Assembly (NCBI GenBank): GCA_027490195.1
Contig: JAIXYN010000061.1
Coordinates: forward strand, 62,001-126,000
Direction of reading: 5' to 3'
DNA from: Verrucomicrobiaceae bacterium
GTDB lineage: Bacteria > Verrucomicrobiota > Verrucomicrobiia > Verrucomicrobiales > Verrucomicrobiaceae
DNA: 64,000 nt
Below are positions 15,831-25,877 of this stretch, piece after piece; position 1 is the stretch's first letter, and each line of letters starts with the position of its first letter. The notes under the pieces were generated by a model that was not told where the DNA came from, ran no database searches, and saw only the letters and a list, made by a program, of their open reading frames with translations. The position numbers and the translations under genes are program-made.

Positions 15831-16646
15831 ATGCCTAAACAAGCCCAAAGAAGCAATTTCACTGATGCGCAGAAGGCAGAGATTTACTCGAGAGACCGCG
15901 CTACATGTGTTTATACCTGCAAGTCACTTTGGCTCCTCGACTATGGTGCCTGTCCTTTGTTCCAGTGGGATTGGGCGGATCATGTGAAACCTTCGGCTAG
16001 GCATGGGAAAGCAGTGGTGTTGAATGGCGTCTGCGCATCGCACACCTACAATCAGAAAAAGAAGGCTAATGGTGCTGATAACTATATTTTGCTTGATGGG
16101 AACAAAGGTGGGGCACCGTCAGAAAACTATTTTGATTACTATGGAGCCATTCCTCCTGTGCTAGAAAAGCAATTGCACAGGCTTGCTGCGATCAAGCCTT
16201 CTGATTGGTATTTTAATAGAGCAGTTGGGTATTTGTTAACGGCTTGTGATGCCGTTTACCGAAAAACAAACCACCAACGGACGCCAGCCTACTACCATCG
16301 TGCGGCTCAAACAAAGTTGGGGAAATTTTTTGCAGAGCGTGCGAAGGATAAAGTCGCCAGCTTTGAGGAGCGGAAGCTAATCATCCATCCTGAACAAAAG
16401 GATGTGCAACTGCTTCTGTCACTGAGCATTGAACACACCGAAAAGCATTTTCACCAATGCATCAAGCAGCTCGAAATCATCTATGCGAAGAATGCGTTGG
16501 CCATGGAGCGATTTTGGGAGCAGGAAGACTGCATATCTATGAAGCGTCAGTATAATCGTGCGGCAAGAGACCCTGCAATTACCCCAGTGGTGCTATCCAC
16601 TTTGCAGAGTCATCTGCATTTCTGGGAGAACGACCCGCGTGCATAA
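15831..16646 (+). CDS. HNH endonuclease-like protein
   Basis: The N-terminal part of this 271-aa protein has a typical HNH beginning (FTDAQKAEIYSRDRATCVY) and the catalytic region DHVKPSARHGKAVVLNGVCASHTYNQKK: Asp50-His51, Asn65, His71 and Asn74. Cys6-type positions (Cys26, Cys30, Cys41) could form a structural zinc site. The long helical C-terminal part (about 95-271) is not recognised. The gene follows the SNF2 helicase by 11 bp and may be co-transcribed. Its codon use is visibly more AT-rich than its neighbours, suggesting it came by transfer. Nicking or cutting of DNA is the likely activity; a role with the helicases is inference. Confidence 0.7.
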   Translation: MPKQAQRSNFTDAQKAEIYSRDRATCVYTCKSLWLLDYGACPLFQWDWADHVKPSARHGKAVVLNGVCASHTYNQKKKANGADNYILLDGNKGGAPSENYFDYYGAIPPVLEKQLHRLAAIKPSDWYFNRAVGYLLTACDAVYRKTNHQRTPAYYHRAAQTKLGKFFAERAKDKVASFEERKLIIHPEQKDVQLLLSLSIEHTEKHFHQCIKQLEIIYAKNALAMERFWEQEDCISMKRQYNRAARDPAITPVVLSTLQSHLHFWENDPRA

Positions 16647-16728
16647 ATGAAATTGTAAACGTCATCGGCTGCCAAAACTTCGTCGCACTTGAAATGATCT
16701 CCGCTTTCGTGCGGTCGCTCGCGCAATG

Positions 16729-16965
16729 TCAGGGAAGACGTTCTATAACAGCCAGATCAGCATCGAGATCCGCAGGCTGGTAACCATTGGAAATGGCACG
16801 GGCATGCAACTCTACTTCAAAGGCATCCGGTTCCATGCCTGCCAGCCTCGCCGCCAGATTTTTCGCAACGCTGCGTGAACAATACAAGGCACAAGCAAGC
16901 TCCAACCGGAGCTGATCCTCATGGAACAGGGCGAGGCCGGGTTCATCTGGCAGGGTCAGTGTCAT
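16729..16965 (-). CDS. UPF0175 family antitoxin-like protein
   Basis: The 78-aa protein (start MTLTLPDEPGLALF) has the UPF0175 outline: a short strand, an acidic helix (FHEDQLRLELACALYCSRSVAKNLAARLAGM, with the AARLAG helix-turn-helix) and the closing EVELHARAISNGYQPADLDADLAVIE. UPF0175 proteins act as DNA-binding antitoxins, often beside a PIN-type toxin. No toxin gene is present next to it: the HNH gene lies on the other strand 82 bp away and the SWIM gene diverges. A longer reading to 17139 overlaps the SWIM gene start and lacks family similarity, so 16965 was chosen. Confidence 0.7.
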   Translation of the reverse strand: MTLTLPDEPGLALFHEDQLRLELACALYCSRSVAKNLAARLAGMEPDAFEVELHARAISNGYQPADLDADLAVIERLP

Positions 16966-17137
16966 GTTGGAAAGGTATCCTGGAGTGGCTGGCATCCAAC
17001 TGGAAAATGAAGGGCAGGTTAGGGACGGCACTGAACTGAGCAGAGATCCCTGAACCATCATCCTCTTGGGGCTTTTCGTGAGGTGCATGGTTTGTTTTAT
17101 CCTTTTCCACGCTTGAGTCCCGTGTAAAAGTTTACCC

Positions 17138-17938
17138 ATGTGGTGGTCCTATCAAGATGCGAAGCAACAAAAACAGCAGGTGCAGCGCGAGATCGCGAAG
17201 CGGCAGAAGCGTGGGGAGAAGTTTGAGGCGCTGCCGGCTCCGGCGGGGCAGAAGAAGCTCTGCACGACGTTCTGGGGGCTGGCCTGGTGCCGCAATCTGG
17301 AGTCCTATCAGGACTATGAGTCGCGGCTGCCGCGTGGCCGCAGCTATCTGCGACAGGGGAACGTGTACAATTTGGAGATCGAGCCGGGCCAGCTGAGCGC
17401 AGTAGTGGCCGGATCGGAGCTGTATGACACGAGCATCACCATCCAGCCGCTGCCGAAAAAGCAATGGCAGCAGATCGTGAAATCGAGCACCGGGCAGGTG
17501 GGGTCCATGCTGGATCTGCTCGCGGGGAAACTGGGTGATGGCCTGATGAAGGTACTCACCGATCCGAACGGCGGCCTGTTTCCGAAGCCGAAGGAGATTC
17601 GTTTCGACTGCTCCTGCCCCGACTTTGCGGACATGTGCAAACACGTCTCCGCCGTCCTCTATGGCGTGGGGGTGCTGCTGGATACGAAGCCTGAGATGCT
17701 CTTCACCCTGCGCGGTGTGGATCAGGCTGAGCTGCTGTCCAGCGCCAGCAGTGCAGCGATCACGGATCTTTCTACCGACGCCGGTGATCTGGCCGGAGCT
17801 GATCTCTCGGCGATCTTTGGCATCGACCTGGGCGCGGAGGTGACACCAGAATCGCCTACCCCGAAGAAGGCGGTGAAGAAGGCCGCAAAGAAAAAAGTGG
17901 CTGCAAAAAAAGTGGCGAAGAAAGCAGCGAAAAGGTAA
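17138..17938 (+). CDS. SWIM zinc-finger protein
   Basis: The 266-aa product has a SWIM zinc finger CSCPDFADMCKH (Cys158, Cys160, Cys167, His169), preceded by a region common to bacterial SWIM proteins (WGLAWCRNLESYQDYESRLPRGRSYLRQG). The C-terminus (about 230-266) is a lysine/alanine repeat (KKAVKKAAKKKVAAKK), like histone-H1-type or HU-like tails, which would bind DNA non-specifically. Bacterial SWIM proteins often neighbour SNF2 helicases and are thought to act with them on DNA. Here it lies two genes downstream of the plus-strand helicase, divergent from the small UPF0175 gene. A hairpin follows the stop. Confidence 0.85.
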   Translation: MWWSYQDAKQQKQQVQREIAKRQKRGEKFEALPAPAGQKKLCTTFWGLAWCRNLESYQDYESRLPRGRSYLRQGNVYNLEIEPGQLSAVVAGSELYDTSITIQPLPKKQWQQIVKSSTGQVGSMLDLLAGKLGDGLMKVLTDPNGGLFPKPKEIRFDCSCPDFADMCKHVSAVLYGVGVLLDTKPEMLFTLRGVDQAELLSSASSAAITDLSTDAGDLAGADLSAIFGIDLGAEVTPESPTPKKAVKKAAKKKVAAKKVAKKAAKR

Positions 17939-17950
17939 GGAATGGAAAAC

Positions 17951-17996
17951 GGGCCATTCCTGGCCCGCCGCTGTTTTGAGCGGGCAGGAATGCCCC
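17951..17996. terminator. Inverted repeat between convergent genes
   Basis: Arms at 17951-17968 and 17980-17996 pair over about 16 bp with two single-base bulges (core ATTCCTG/CAGGAAT and CCCGC/GCGGG); the loop is CGCTGTTTTGA. It separates the SWIM gene from the minus-strand gene ending at 17999 and probably ends transcription from one or both sides. Confidence 0.65.
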
Positions 17997-17998
17997 CG

Positions 17999-20900
17999 TT
18001 ACTTCACATGCATGACCCCACGCATGATGACCCAGTGGCCGGGGAAGGTGCAGAGGTAGGGGTAGTCCCCGGGTGATTTAGGAGCAGTGAAGCGCAGAGT
18101 TTCACTGACATTGGGATTGAGCAGTTTGGTGTGATGCAGAATCTTGTCCGTCGGCGGGATGAAATCCTTTTTGATGCCTTCCGGGTCTTTGGCCATTTCG
18201 TTGCCGGCGAGACCGATTTCCTCCACGCTGCCGGGCTGGCAGATGGCAAGGTTGTGGGCGGTGGCGTCGGGATTGTTGAAGGCGAGGCTCACCGGCTGGC
18301 CGGGCTTCACGCTGAATTCGGTTTTGTCGAAGAGCATGCGCTCGCGCACGCAGTTGATGGTGATCTTGGCGACACCGGGCTGTTTGTCGAAAGCGGTTTC
18401 CTGCTCGGTCTTTTTCTTCTCGAAAGGACCGCGTTTGTAGGTGGCGGCAAAGGCGTCCATGAATGCGGTGATCTTTTCGTTTTCCTGGTCTTTCCAGTGG
18501 CGTGAAAGCGCTTCGCTGCCGAGTGCTGTGCGCACGGCGTATGTCAGGTGTTCGCCCATGGGCCGGTCAAGCACGCCGAGCACGGCATTCAGCGCGTCTT
18601 GCGTGCCGATGTAGCTTGCGGCGATGACGGCCTCCATGCGGACGAGTCCGTTGTCGTCATTGGCACGGGCGCGGAGCTGTTGAATGCGATCCGGCAGATC
18701 CACATAGCGCAGTTGAGTTGTGGCGGCGGCACGCGCGTGGTGTTCGTCGCAGTTGAGCAGTTCTTTGAGCAGGGCGGTGTTTTCCGTGCTGAGGGTGCGG
18801 TAGGTCCAGAGGGCTTCGAGTTGATGGTGGCGGAAGCGGGCATCCTTGAGGTCGAGCTTTGCCACCCAGGCATCCAGCGCGGTTTTGACCTCGGCTGCGT
18901 AGCGTTCATGCAGCTCGCGCTTGGCCTGGTAGCGCCAGCGATAGTGCGGGCTCTTTAGGAGATCGAGCAGCACGGGGATGGGTGCACCGGCCACCATGGG
19001 TGGTTCGGCGAGCTTCGCTCCCTTGGGCACGATGCGCCAGATGCGGCCGCTGGTGCGCAGGCGGCGCGGATCGCGCAGCGAGTACTGGGCGTGGCCTTTG
19101 ATGGGGTTGTACCAGTCGCAGATGTAGAAGTCTCCACGTGGTCCAGCCTTCACGTCCGTGGGAATGAAGCTGAGGTTGGTGGAGAAGATGAGATCACCGA
19201 GTTTCTTTTCCTCATAGTGGTCGTCCATCTCGATCCACTGATGCATCTCGATGTTGTTGGTGGGTTTGTAGCGAGCCTTTATGAAGCCGCCCTGCAGCTC
19301 CTGCGGCCAAAAGTCGAAATCGACAAACTCCTGGCCGCAGGTGCCGGAGTAAGCGGGCATTTTGCCAGCGCCGGGATGCTGCTCAGGGTAAGGGGGATTC
19401 GTGGCATGGAAGGCGCTGGCGAAGATGGGATGACTGGCCATGTGGTGGCCCCAGTCGTCGAAGGTCACTCCCCAAGGGTTCGTGCTCGGGTAGCTGCCGA
19501 AGGTGCTGAGCTTTTGCGTATCCGTGCGCAGGCGGAACCAGCCGGAGTTGTCGAGACGCACCGGGCCGTAGGCGGTTTCAATTTGGGAGTGCAGGAAGAT
19601 GGCATCGCGGATGATGAGATCGCCATCGGGGCTCCAGACAAAATCGTGCAGCGCGTGGTGGGAGTCCTCCGTGCCAAAACCGGTGAACACCTGGCGGCTG
19701 AAGTCTGCCTTGCCATCGCCATCGGTGTCTTTGAGAAAGGTGAGGTGCGGCTCGTCGGACACATACACACCGCCGTCGCCAAACTCGAAGGCCAGGGGGA
19801 TGTGCAGGTTGTTCGCCCACACGGTTGATTTGTCGGCGCGGCCATCGTTGTTCGTATCTTCGAGAATGATGAGGCGGTCCTTTGGCTCCTGGCCGGGGTA
19901 GAGATGGGGGTAGGCCTGCGAAGTGCTCACCCACATGCGGCCCTTCGTGTCCCAGCGAATTTGAATGGGATTCGCGATTTCGGGGAACTGCTCTTCGCTG
20001 GCGAACAGGTTCACCTCGAAACGTGGATCGACCTTGAATGAGGCGAGTTCGTTCGCGGGTGTCATCCATTCGTTTGCGCCTTTGCTTTCCTTTGTGGCGG
20101 GCATCTCGGGGACATTTGAATCATCGACTGGCTTGCCTGCGAAGCTCTTGCCCTGCGCGATGTCCCAGGTGCGCTGGTCTCGATTGGCCACCATGACATC
20201 AAAGCTGCGCATTGCGGGCAGGAAGTCGAGGTAGCCGTAGTCCTTGTTGCGGTCGCCTGTGTAGTAGAAGCCGTTCAGGGGGCGATAGCGCTGAAAAAAT
20301 TGCCGGTTCTTGTCTGCGATGGACGCCCGCAGTTCGGGTGTGGTTTCTGGGGCGCTGACTTGAAAGGTGGCACGGTAAAGCGCTTCGCCAAACACTGCAT
20401 AACCCTTGTCCTCCAAATGCACGCCGTTGAAGGTGAGGCCATTCATCGCTGGCAGCATCGGTTCAAACACATTGGCAAAACCGACCTTTTGTTCGGCGGC
20501 AATCTCACTCATCGCCTTCGTGTAAGCCGCAAGCCGGGCGTTGTTCATGTCCGCCGCCGGGACGCCTGTCACGTTCTCATTGGCGATGGGCGATACCAGC
20601 ACCACACGTGGCCCTGCTTTGCCGTTATAAGCATGTGTCTTCAGCTCCTGAACCAGCGCCGTGAGCCGCAGCTTGAAGTCTGCCAGTTTCTCCAGCCCGC
20701 CAAAAGATTCGTTGAAGCCAAAGGCCGCGAAGATGACATCCGCCTTCTGCGCATGCAGGTGCTGGTTCAAGGTGCCGAAATTTGTCGGGCGTGGCATCAG
20801 ATCCACCTCATCCGCCGACCATGCGAGCGTGCGCACCACGAGTTGTTTGTCCGCATGCCCCTTCAGCAGCATCGCCTCGAAATGCGGAAACTGCGCCCCG

Positions 20901-21187
20901 CGATCGAACAGCGTGTTGCCGATGAATACGATGTGATCGCCCTTTGCAAGAGCCAGCGGCAGAGCTGTATCCACGGCCGCTGTCACTGGTGGCAGCGGCG
21001 CGGTTTTTTCCTCCATGTAGTACTTTGCCAGCGCAGGGTCCTCAGGAGGTGGCGGTTTACCTGTGTTTGTGTTCTTCGCGTCCAACGGATTCACCGTCAT
21101 GGCCAGTTTGCGGGCCGGCGTTTTCGGCGCGTCGGCAGCGTAGGCGAGAGTCGCCAGTGTAAGAAAGAGAGCGGCGGGCTTTATCAT
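17999..21187 (-). CDS. SGNH + PVC-type dehydrogenase domain + azurin-like protein
   Basis: A 1062-aa exported protein (signal peptide MIKPAALFLTLATLAYA). Residues about 84-285 are an SGNH-hydrolase-like domain with a degenerate first block (FIGNTLFDR instead of GDSL) and FNGVHLED at the end. About 385-740 is the PVC-type membrane-bound dehydrogenase domain (TIGR02604-like), a beta-propeller with calcium-binding loops (DTNNDGRADKS, DTDGDGKADFS). A HEAT-like region follows. The last 118 residues are a cupredoxin with Cys1046, His1051 and Met1055 in azurin spacing and an upstream His in TAHNL. This suggests sugar or alcohol oxidation with transfer of electrons to copper. No CxxCH heme motif is present. 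It is a paralogue of the 21310-25788 protein. Confidence 0.85.
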   Translation of the reverse strand: MIKPAALFLTLATLAYAADAPKTPARKLAMTVNPLDAKNTNTGKPPPPEDPALAKYYMEEKTAPLPPVTAAVDTALPLALAKGDHIVFIGNTLFDRGAQFPHFEAMLLKGHADKQLVVRTLAWSADEVDLMPRPTNFGTLNQHLHAQKADVIFAAFGFNESFGGLEKLADFKLRLTALVQELKTHAYNGKAGPRVVLVSPIANENVTGVPAADMNNARLAAYTKAMSEIAAEQKVGFANVFEPMLPAMNGLTFNGVHLEDKGYAVFGEALYRATFQVSAPETTPELRASIADKNRQFFQRYRPLNGFYYTGDRNKDYGYLDFLPAMRSFDVMVANRDQRTWDIAQGKSFAGKPVDDSNVPEMPATKESKGANEWMTPANELASFKVDPRFEVNLFASEEQFPEIANPIQIRWDTKGRMWVSTSQAYPHLYPGQEPKDRLIILEDTNNDGRADKSTVWANNLHIPLAFEFGDGGVYVSDEPHLTFLKDTDGDGKADFSRQVFTGFGTEDSHHALHDFVWSPDGDLIIRDAIFLHSQIETAYGPVRLDNSGWFRLRTDTQKLSTFGSYPSTNPWGVTFDDWGHHMASHPIFASAFHATNPPYPEQHPGAGKMPAYSGTCGQEFVDFDFWPQELQGGFIKARYKPTNNIEMHQWIEMDDHYEEKKLGDLIFSTNLSFIPTDVKAGPRGDFYICDWYNPIKGHAQYSLRDPRRLRTSGRIWRIVPKGAKLAEPPMVAGAPIPVLLDLLKSPHYRWRYQAKRELHERYAAEVKTALDAWVAKLDLKDARFRHHQLEALWTYRTLSTENTALLKELLNCDEHHARAAATTQLRYVDLPDRIQQLRARANDDNGLVRMEAVIAASYIGTQDALNAVLGVLDRPMGEHLTYAVRTALGSEALSRHWKDQENEKITAFMDAFAATYKRGPFEKKKTEQETAFDKQPGVAKITINCVRERMLFDKTEFSVKPGQPVSLAFNNPDATAHNLAICQPGSVEEIGLAGNEMAKDPEGIKKDFIPPTDKILHHTKLLNPNVSETLRFTAPKSPGDYPYLCTFPGHWVIMRGVMHVK

Positions 21188-21217
21188 AGATAAGAAGGCT
21201 TGGATGAACGCACGGAT

Positions 21218-21246
21218 TCACCTCACATTGCGGTGCAAATCCGGAC
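21218..21246 (-). promoter_or_regulatory. Two-part promoter-like motif (GTCCGG / GAGGTGA)
   Basis: On the minus strand GTCCGGATT is followed after 13 nt by GAGGTGA, 31 bp upstream of the start of the 17999-21187 gene. The same spacing is seen before 25788 and 41890. Confidence 0.5.
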
Positions 21247-21265
21247 AACGAAGGATGCTGACTGC

Positions 21266-21287
21266 AAGGCTCTCAAGAGGAGAGCTT
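21266..21287 (-). terminator. Weak hairpin after the 21310-25788 gene
   Basis: AAGGCTCTC and GAGAGCTT pair with one bulged base around an AAGAG loop. There is no T-run, so termination is uncertain. Confidence 0.35.
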
Positions 21288-21309
21288 GATGTGGGAATTC
21301 ACAAATGGG

Positions 21310-24300
21310 TTACTTCACATGCATCACACCACGCATGATGAGGTAGTGGCCAGGGAAGGAGCAGACATACGGATAATCGCCGGGCTTGGTGGGGGCGGTG
21401 AACTCGATGATTTGTTCTTTGCCGTGGTCGAGCAGCTTGCTGTGCCAGAGGATGTCGGTGCTTTCGGGGATGAAGCCGGTGTCGAAGCCTTTGGCACCGA
21501 GTGCCATGGCTTTGGTGGCGATTTCCTCGGCTTTGCCAGGATTCACCAGCAGGATGTTGTGCGGCATGAAGTCCGGATTGGCAAAGGTGAGCTTCACCTT
21601 CTTGCCGGCCTTCACGTTGAGTTCCTTGACGTCATACATCATGCGCTCAGGAATGGTGGCGACGCGGATGGTGGTGAGTTCGGGCGTGTCGCTGAGGATG
21701 CCGGACTTCTTCGCCTTCTCTTCCACTTCTCCAGCGATGACACCGCCGTGCATGGAGGCTTCGACGTTGAACCAGAGATGCTGGACGACGTTGGCCGCGT
21801 TACGGGCATGCAACTCAGGCGACTTCTGCAACTGACCGAGAAGCTCGACATTGCGAACGTTGTGCTGCTGATGAATCCACAGCGCTTCGAGGAGGTGATG
21901 GGCGTCTTCCTTCTTGGTCGGATCAAACTGCTTCATCCAGGACTGCGTGGCGGCGATGACTTCCTTGGTGTCACGCTCGCTGAGTTCGATGTGAGTGCGG
22001 TGGCGCACGCCGTCGGCGGGGTGTTTGAGGTTTTCGAGCAGCGCAGGAATCGGCTGACCGTCCACGGGAACGATCTTCTGCAGCGGACGGCCAGTGGCGG
22101 TGATGCGATAGACGCGGCCATGCGCATGGTCGCGATTCGGGTCGCGCACGTTGTGCTGCATGTGGCCGATGATGACGTTCTGCCAGTCGCTGAGGTACAG
22201 AGAGCCATCAGGTGCAAAGACGGCGTCGCTGGGGCGGAAGTTTTTGTCGCCGCTCATGAGGAAGCCGCGTGAGGTTTCCTCGGTGACGGTGCCATCGGCC
22301 TGTGTGACTTTCACGGTGAGTTCATCGCCTGCGGGTTCACCCCAGACGGTGCCTTTGTCGGCATCACGTTCGAGGTGATAATGCTTCACTCCGAGGAAGC
22401 CGATGACATTGCAGATGAGGAAATCCCCCTGCATTTCGTCCGGGAAGTGCGTGCTGCTGACGACCTCGCTGGCGGTCACCGGGCGCACTTCCTTTTTGAG
22501 CAGTTCATACATCTTGAAGCCGTTGCCCTCAGGACGTACCTGATAGGCGCGACCGCCGGTGCCGTCCGTGGCGTACTGGTAGCCCCAGGAATCAAACGAG
22601 GTGCCATGCGGATTGGGCGAATTCGTCGCATGCATGGCGATGGTGAAGCGGCGCGGATCGAAACGATACATGGCGGAGGCACCGGTGTTCAGCGACGGTC
22701 CCCAGGGGTGTTCGTGGTTGTGCTGCATGAACACACCGCTCTGCCAGTAGAGACCACCGTCGGGGCCGTAGATGAGATTGTTCGCGCCATGGTGCGTGTC
22801 GGAGCTGTCGAGGCCCATGAGCATGATGGTCTGCACGTCCGCCTTGTCGTCGCCGTCGGTGTCCTTGAGGAAGAGGATTTCAGACTGGCGTGTGACGAGC
22901 ACGCCGCCGTTCCAGAACTCAAATCCGAGTGGATTCTGCACGCGGGCAAATTCCGTGGCGCGATCGGCGCTGCCGTCGCTGTTGTCATCGTGCAGGATGA
23001 CCAGTGCATCGTTCATCTCCTTCAGAGGCTCCCATTTTGGATAGGTCGGCCATGCGGCCACCCACAGGCGACCCTTGGTGTCGAACTGCATCTGCACCGG
23101 GTTCGCGATCTGCGGGAAACGCGTCTCGTCGGCGAAGAGATGAACCTCAAAGCCCTTCTTCACCGCCATGTGTTTGATGCCTTCTTCGCCGCTGAGGTAT
23201 TTCAGCGTGCCCTCTTTCTGCGCGTTGCTGCTCTTGCTGCCGCCGCCCACATTGGAGATGACGGGCACGGGTTTCGGCACGTTGCTGTCGTCGATTTTTT
23301 TGTCGCCACCGGTGATACGAGCCCACACGCGCTCATCGCGATTCGCTGTCATCACGTCGAGCATGGAAAGCTCATGCTGCAGCACGACGGCGTTGTTCTG
23401 GCCATCGACAAAGCTTAGCGTGGAGCGGCTGCCCCAGACGTCATTGCCGTCGGATGCATGGTAGCGGTTGTACCAATGCAGCTCCTTGTCCATCACGGCC
23501 TCGCGCAGCGGTTCCATGGAAGGTGAGGTGCTCACCTGCTTGCCGAACAATGCCTTCGCAATGACTTCCGCGAGCTGACGATTCCCCTCAATGGAGAGAT
23601 GCACGCCGTTAATGGTGAGCGGTTCTTTTGCGGCTTTGAAGAGCTCCAGTGAAGGATGATACAGGTCCACAAAAGCCACGCCCGCTTCCTTCGCCGCTGC
23701 CTCGGTGGCCTTCGTGTAAGCTTCGAGCTGAGCATTGTGCGCCTTGCCATCTGGCACGTTCACGTTGTGCGTGTCTTCATGCGCGATGGGGCTGAAAAGC
23801 ACGATGCGTGGGAAGGATTTGCCGTTCGCCTTGCTGCCACGTGTCTTCTTCACGAACTCGACGAGCTGTTTCTGAAACTCTTCGGGCTTGTTGTCGTAGG
23901 ATTCGTTGTAGCCAAAGAAGCCGAACACGACATCCGCCTTCACGTGGCGCAGGTAGTCCGTCATGTGCGTGGCACCGCTGCTGCGGGGGTAGCTGTTTGG
24001 GCGGTCCCCGCTCGTGCTCATGTTGCGGAAGCGCACCTGCAGATCAGGCAGCTGGCTTTGCAGCAGAGTTTCCACCCAGCCATCGTGCTGCATGCGGTCA
24101 GGTAGGCCGTTACCTAGAATGGCGACGACATCACCTTTGCCAAAGGCGAAAGGCGCAGGGTCTTTGTATTCTGCAGGTACTTCGGCCAGTTCAGGCTCTT
24201 TCACAGGAGCAGCGCCGCCGCCGGAGTTCTTCTGCGCAGGCTTGCCCGGCTTTCCGTCAAAGGTCAGGTAGGTCAGTTTGCCGCCGCCTTTTACATCGAT

Positions 24301-25788
24301 GGTCATCGAATCCGGACCGGCGACGTTTTTGATCTCAAACACTGGTTTGCGAGCTTCATCGAGCAACTGGAGGGTGAAGTCGCCCAAACGGTCCGAAAAG
24401 CCCTGGCGGCTCCACAGTCCGATGGTGTCGATGGCATGGCTGGAGCCCAGATCGACTTCCCACCATGGATTCGGCTGGTTCTCTTTCGTGTGGGTCTGGC
24501 CACCCTTGCTCCAATCCGGGTTCTTGTTGCCATCAAAGGCCCGTTCTGGTACGCCGCCACCGGTTGTGGTTGATTGAGAAGCCTTGCCGCCCTTCACCAC
24601 GTTCTTGCCGCCGCTCATCACTTCGATCTCTGCGATTTGCAGGCAGCGTTTGTCACCGGGAATCTCAATGCGCACATAGCGTGCAGGCTTGCCTGAGGCG
24701 ATGGTCACCTTGGATGCTGCGCTGGGCGTTGCTGCCGCTGCCGCCTTCTGTTCCGGCTTGGCTTTTTTGGAGGCTCTCTGCGTGTTGTTGTTCGCTGGAA
24801 TCTGCGAGGTGAATCCGGCATACATCTCAGGTTTGACGCCGTGCGCATAGGCACCGCCGCCGAAGGTATTCGGCTTGAAGGGGCCGACGAATGACACATC
24901 GAGGTCGGGCTTGATCGAGTCTTCCAGGCCCAGCGCCCAAAAAATGCCGTTCACGATCATGCGGCGATAGCCTTCATTCGTGATGTCTTCCGAAGTGCCA
25001 TAGAGCGTGGTGAAAACGCGACCTGTTTTGCCGGAGGCGGACTTGTAGGTGCGCGTCCATTCGCTGGGCATTGGCGGCTTGGTGGCATCCGCAGGGGAAT
25101 CTTGCGTCATGCCGTTGAGTGGCTGGGCCATCGTCAAAATCTCGCCGTCTGTGGGTTTGCCGACATAGCCGCCCGCCTGCACCCAGATGTCTTTCACACC
25201 ACGGAGAATCGGATGTGCGGCCTTGTCCGGCACGATGGCAATGCGAGTGCTTTGCTTGTGATTGGTGCCGTAGTGGCCCACCCAGGTCTGGCCGAGCACC
25301 TGATGGCCGAATCCAAGCTCGTAACCTGCGACTTTGCTATCATACGAATACTTGGCGAAGGGATCATCCTTCGTCGTCTTGAAGCCATGCGTTGCGGTGC
25401 GCAGTCCGATCACCGGGCCGCCACGGGCGAGGTAATCATCAAGGTGCTTCATCTGCTCCGCCGGGAACTGCTGAAAGCGCAGGAAGACCACCGCGAGATC
25501 GGCTGTGTCCAGCGCCTCCATCCCCGGCATGTTTGCGACTTCGCCCGCCACGATGTCGCCTTCTTGGTCGATGTCGAAGAGGACGGTGCACTTGAAGCCT
25601 TGGTGCTTGGCCAGCAGACGTGCGATGGCCGGCATCGACTCTTCGGAGCGGTATTCATGATCTCCGGCCAGGAAGACGATGTGTTTCCCTTTGCCCGGCC
25701 CTTCCTTGCCTTCAAAGACGAGTGGTGCGGCGGTCGCGAAGGTCGCGAACGAGAACAGGGTGAGTAGAATGGCGGCTGGGTTGGTCAT
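21310..25788 (-). CDS. ThuA + F5/8-type + SGNH + PVC dehydrogenase domain + azurin-like protein
   Basis: A 1492-aa exported giant. The signal peptide is [20 protein letters not shown], which decides the start at 25788 over the longer reading to 25872. Domains in order: ThuA-like (about 35-275, with [12 protein letters not shown] and [13 protein letters not shown]), a discoidin-type carbohydrate-binding region (about 360-500, [19 protein letters not shown]), SGNH-like (about 560-770), PVC-type dehydrogenase domain (about 880-1230, with [11 protein letters not shown] and [11 protein letters not shown] loops), HEAT-like, and a cupredoxin ending in Cys1476, His1481, Met1485. It probably binds and oxidises a glycan in the periplasm and passes electrons through copper. 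It follows the sulfatase gene by 89 bp but also has its own promoter-like motif. Confidence 0.88.
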   Translation of the reverse strand: MTNPAAILLTLFSFATFATAAPLVFEGKEGPGKGKHIVFLAGDHEYRSEESMPAIARLLAKHQGFKCTVLFDIDQEGDIVAGEVANMPGMEALDTADLAVVFLRFQQFPAEQMKHLDDYLARGGPVIGLRTATHGFKTTKDDPFAKYSYDSKVAGYELGFGHQVLGQTWVGHYGTNHKQSTRIAIVPDKAAHPILRGVKDIWVQAGGYVGKPTDGEILTMAQPLNGMTQDSPADATKPPMPSEWTRTYKSASGKTGRVFTTLYGTSEDITNEGYRRMIVNGIFWALGLEDSIKPDLDVSFVGPFKPNTFGGGAYAHGVKPEMYAGFTSQIPANNNTQRASKKAKPEQKAAAAATPSAASKVTIASGKPARYVRIEIPGDKRCLQIAEIEVMSGGKNVVKGGKASQSTTTGGGVPERAFDGNKNPDWSKGGQTHTKENQPNPWWEVDLGSSHAIDTIGLWSRQGFSDRLGDFTLQLLDEARKPVFEIKNVAGPDSMTIDVKGGGKLTYLTFDGKPGKPAQKNSGGGAAPVKEPELAEVPAEYKDPAPFAFGKGDVVAILGNGLPDRMQHDGWVETLLQSQLPDLQVRFRNMSTSGDRPNSYPRSSGATHMTDYLRHVKADVVFGFFGYNESYDNKPEEFQKQLVEFVKKTRGSKANGKSFPRIVLFSPIAHEDTHNVNVPDGKAHNAQLEAYTKATEAAAKEAGVAFVDLYHPSLELFKAAKEPLTINGVHLSIEGNRQLAEVIAKALFGKQVSTSPSMEPLREAVMDKELHWYNRYHASDGNDVWGSRSTLSFVDGQNNAVVLQHELSMLDVMTANRDERVWARITGGDKKIDDSNVPKPVPVISNVGGGSKSSNAQKEGTLKYLSGEEGIKHMAVKKGFEVHLFADETRFPQIANPVQMQFDTKGRLWVAAWPTYPKWEPLKEMNDALVILHDDNSDGSADRATEFARVQNPLGFEFWNGGVLVTRQSEILFLKDTDGDDKADVQTIMLMGLDSSDTHHGANNLIYGPDGGLYWQSGVFMQHNHEHPWGPSLNTGASAMYRFDPRRFTIAMHATNSPNPHGTSFDSWGYQYATDGTGGRAYQVRPEGNGFKMYELLKKEVRPVTASEVVSSTHFPDEMQGDFLICNVIGFLGVKHYHLERDADKGTVWGEPAGDELTVKVTQADGTVTEETSRGFLMSGDKNFRPSDAVFAPDGSLYLSDWQNVIIGHMQHNVRDPNRDHAHGRVYRITATGRPLQKIVPVDGQPIPALLENLKHPADGVRHRTHIELSERDTKEVIAATQSWMKQFDPTKKEDAHHLLEALWIHQQHNVRNVELLGQLQKSPELHARNAANVVQHLWFNVEASMHGGVIAGEVEEKAKKSGILSDTPELTTIRVATIPERMMYDVKELNVKAGKKVKLTFANPDFMPHNILLVNPGKAEEIATKAMALGAKGFDTGFIPESTDILWHSKLLDHGKEQIIEFTAPTKPGDYPYVCSFPGHYLIMRGVMHVK

Positions 25789-25821
25789 AACAGGTTGGAA
25801 CAAACGTGGAGTTTCGGTGTG

Positions 25822-25850
25822 GTATCTCGCGATGGGTTGCGAAACCGGAC
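25822..25850 (-). promoter_or_regulatory. Two-part promoter-like motif (GTCCGG / GAGATAC)
   Basis: On the minus strand GTCCGGTTT, 13 nt, then GAGATAC, 34 bp upstream of the start at 25788. Bases and spacing match the site before 41890 exactly. Confidence 0.65.
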
Positions 25851-25877
25851 AATAAATTTTGGATAGGAGCAATATCT

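Noticed and set aside
22375..23418. Plus-strand frame of 347 codons inside the giant ThuA/PVC gene
   Set aside because: Shadow frame in high-GC coding sequence; the minus frame has clear domains throughout.
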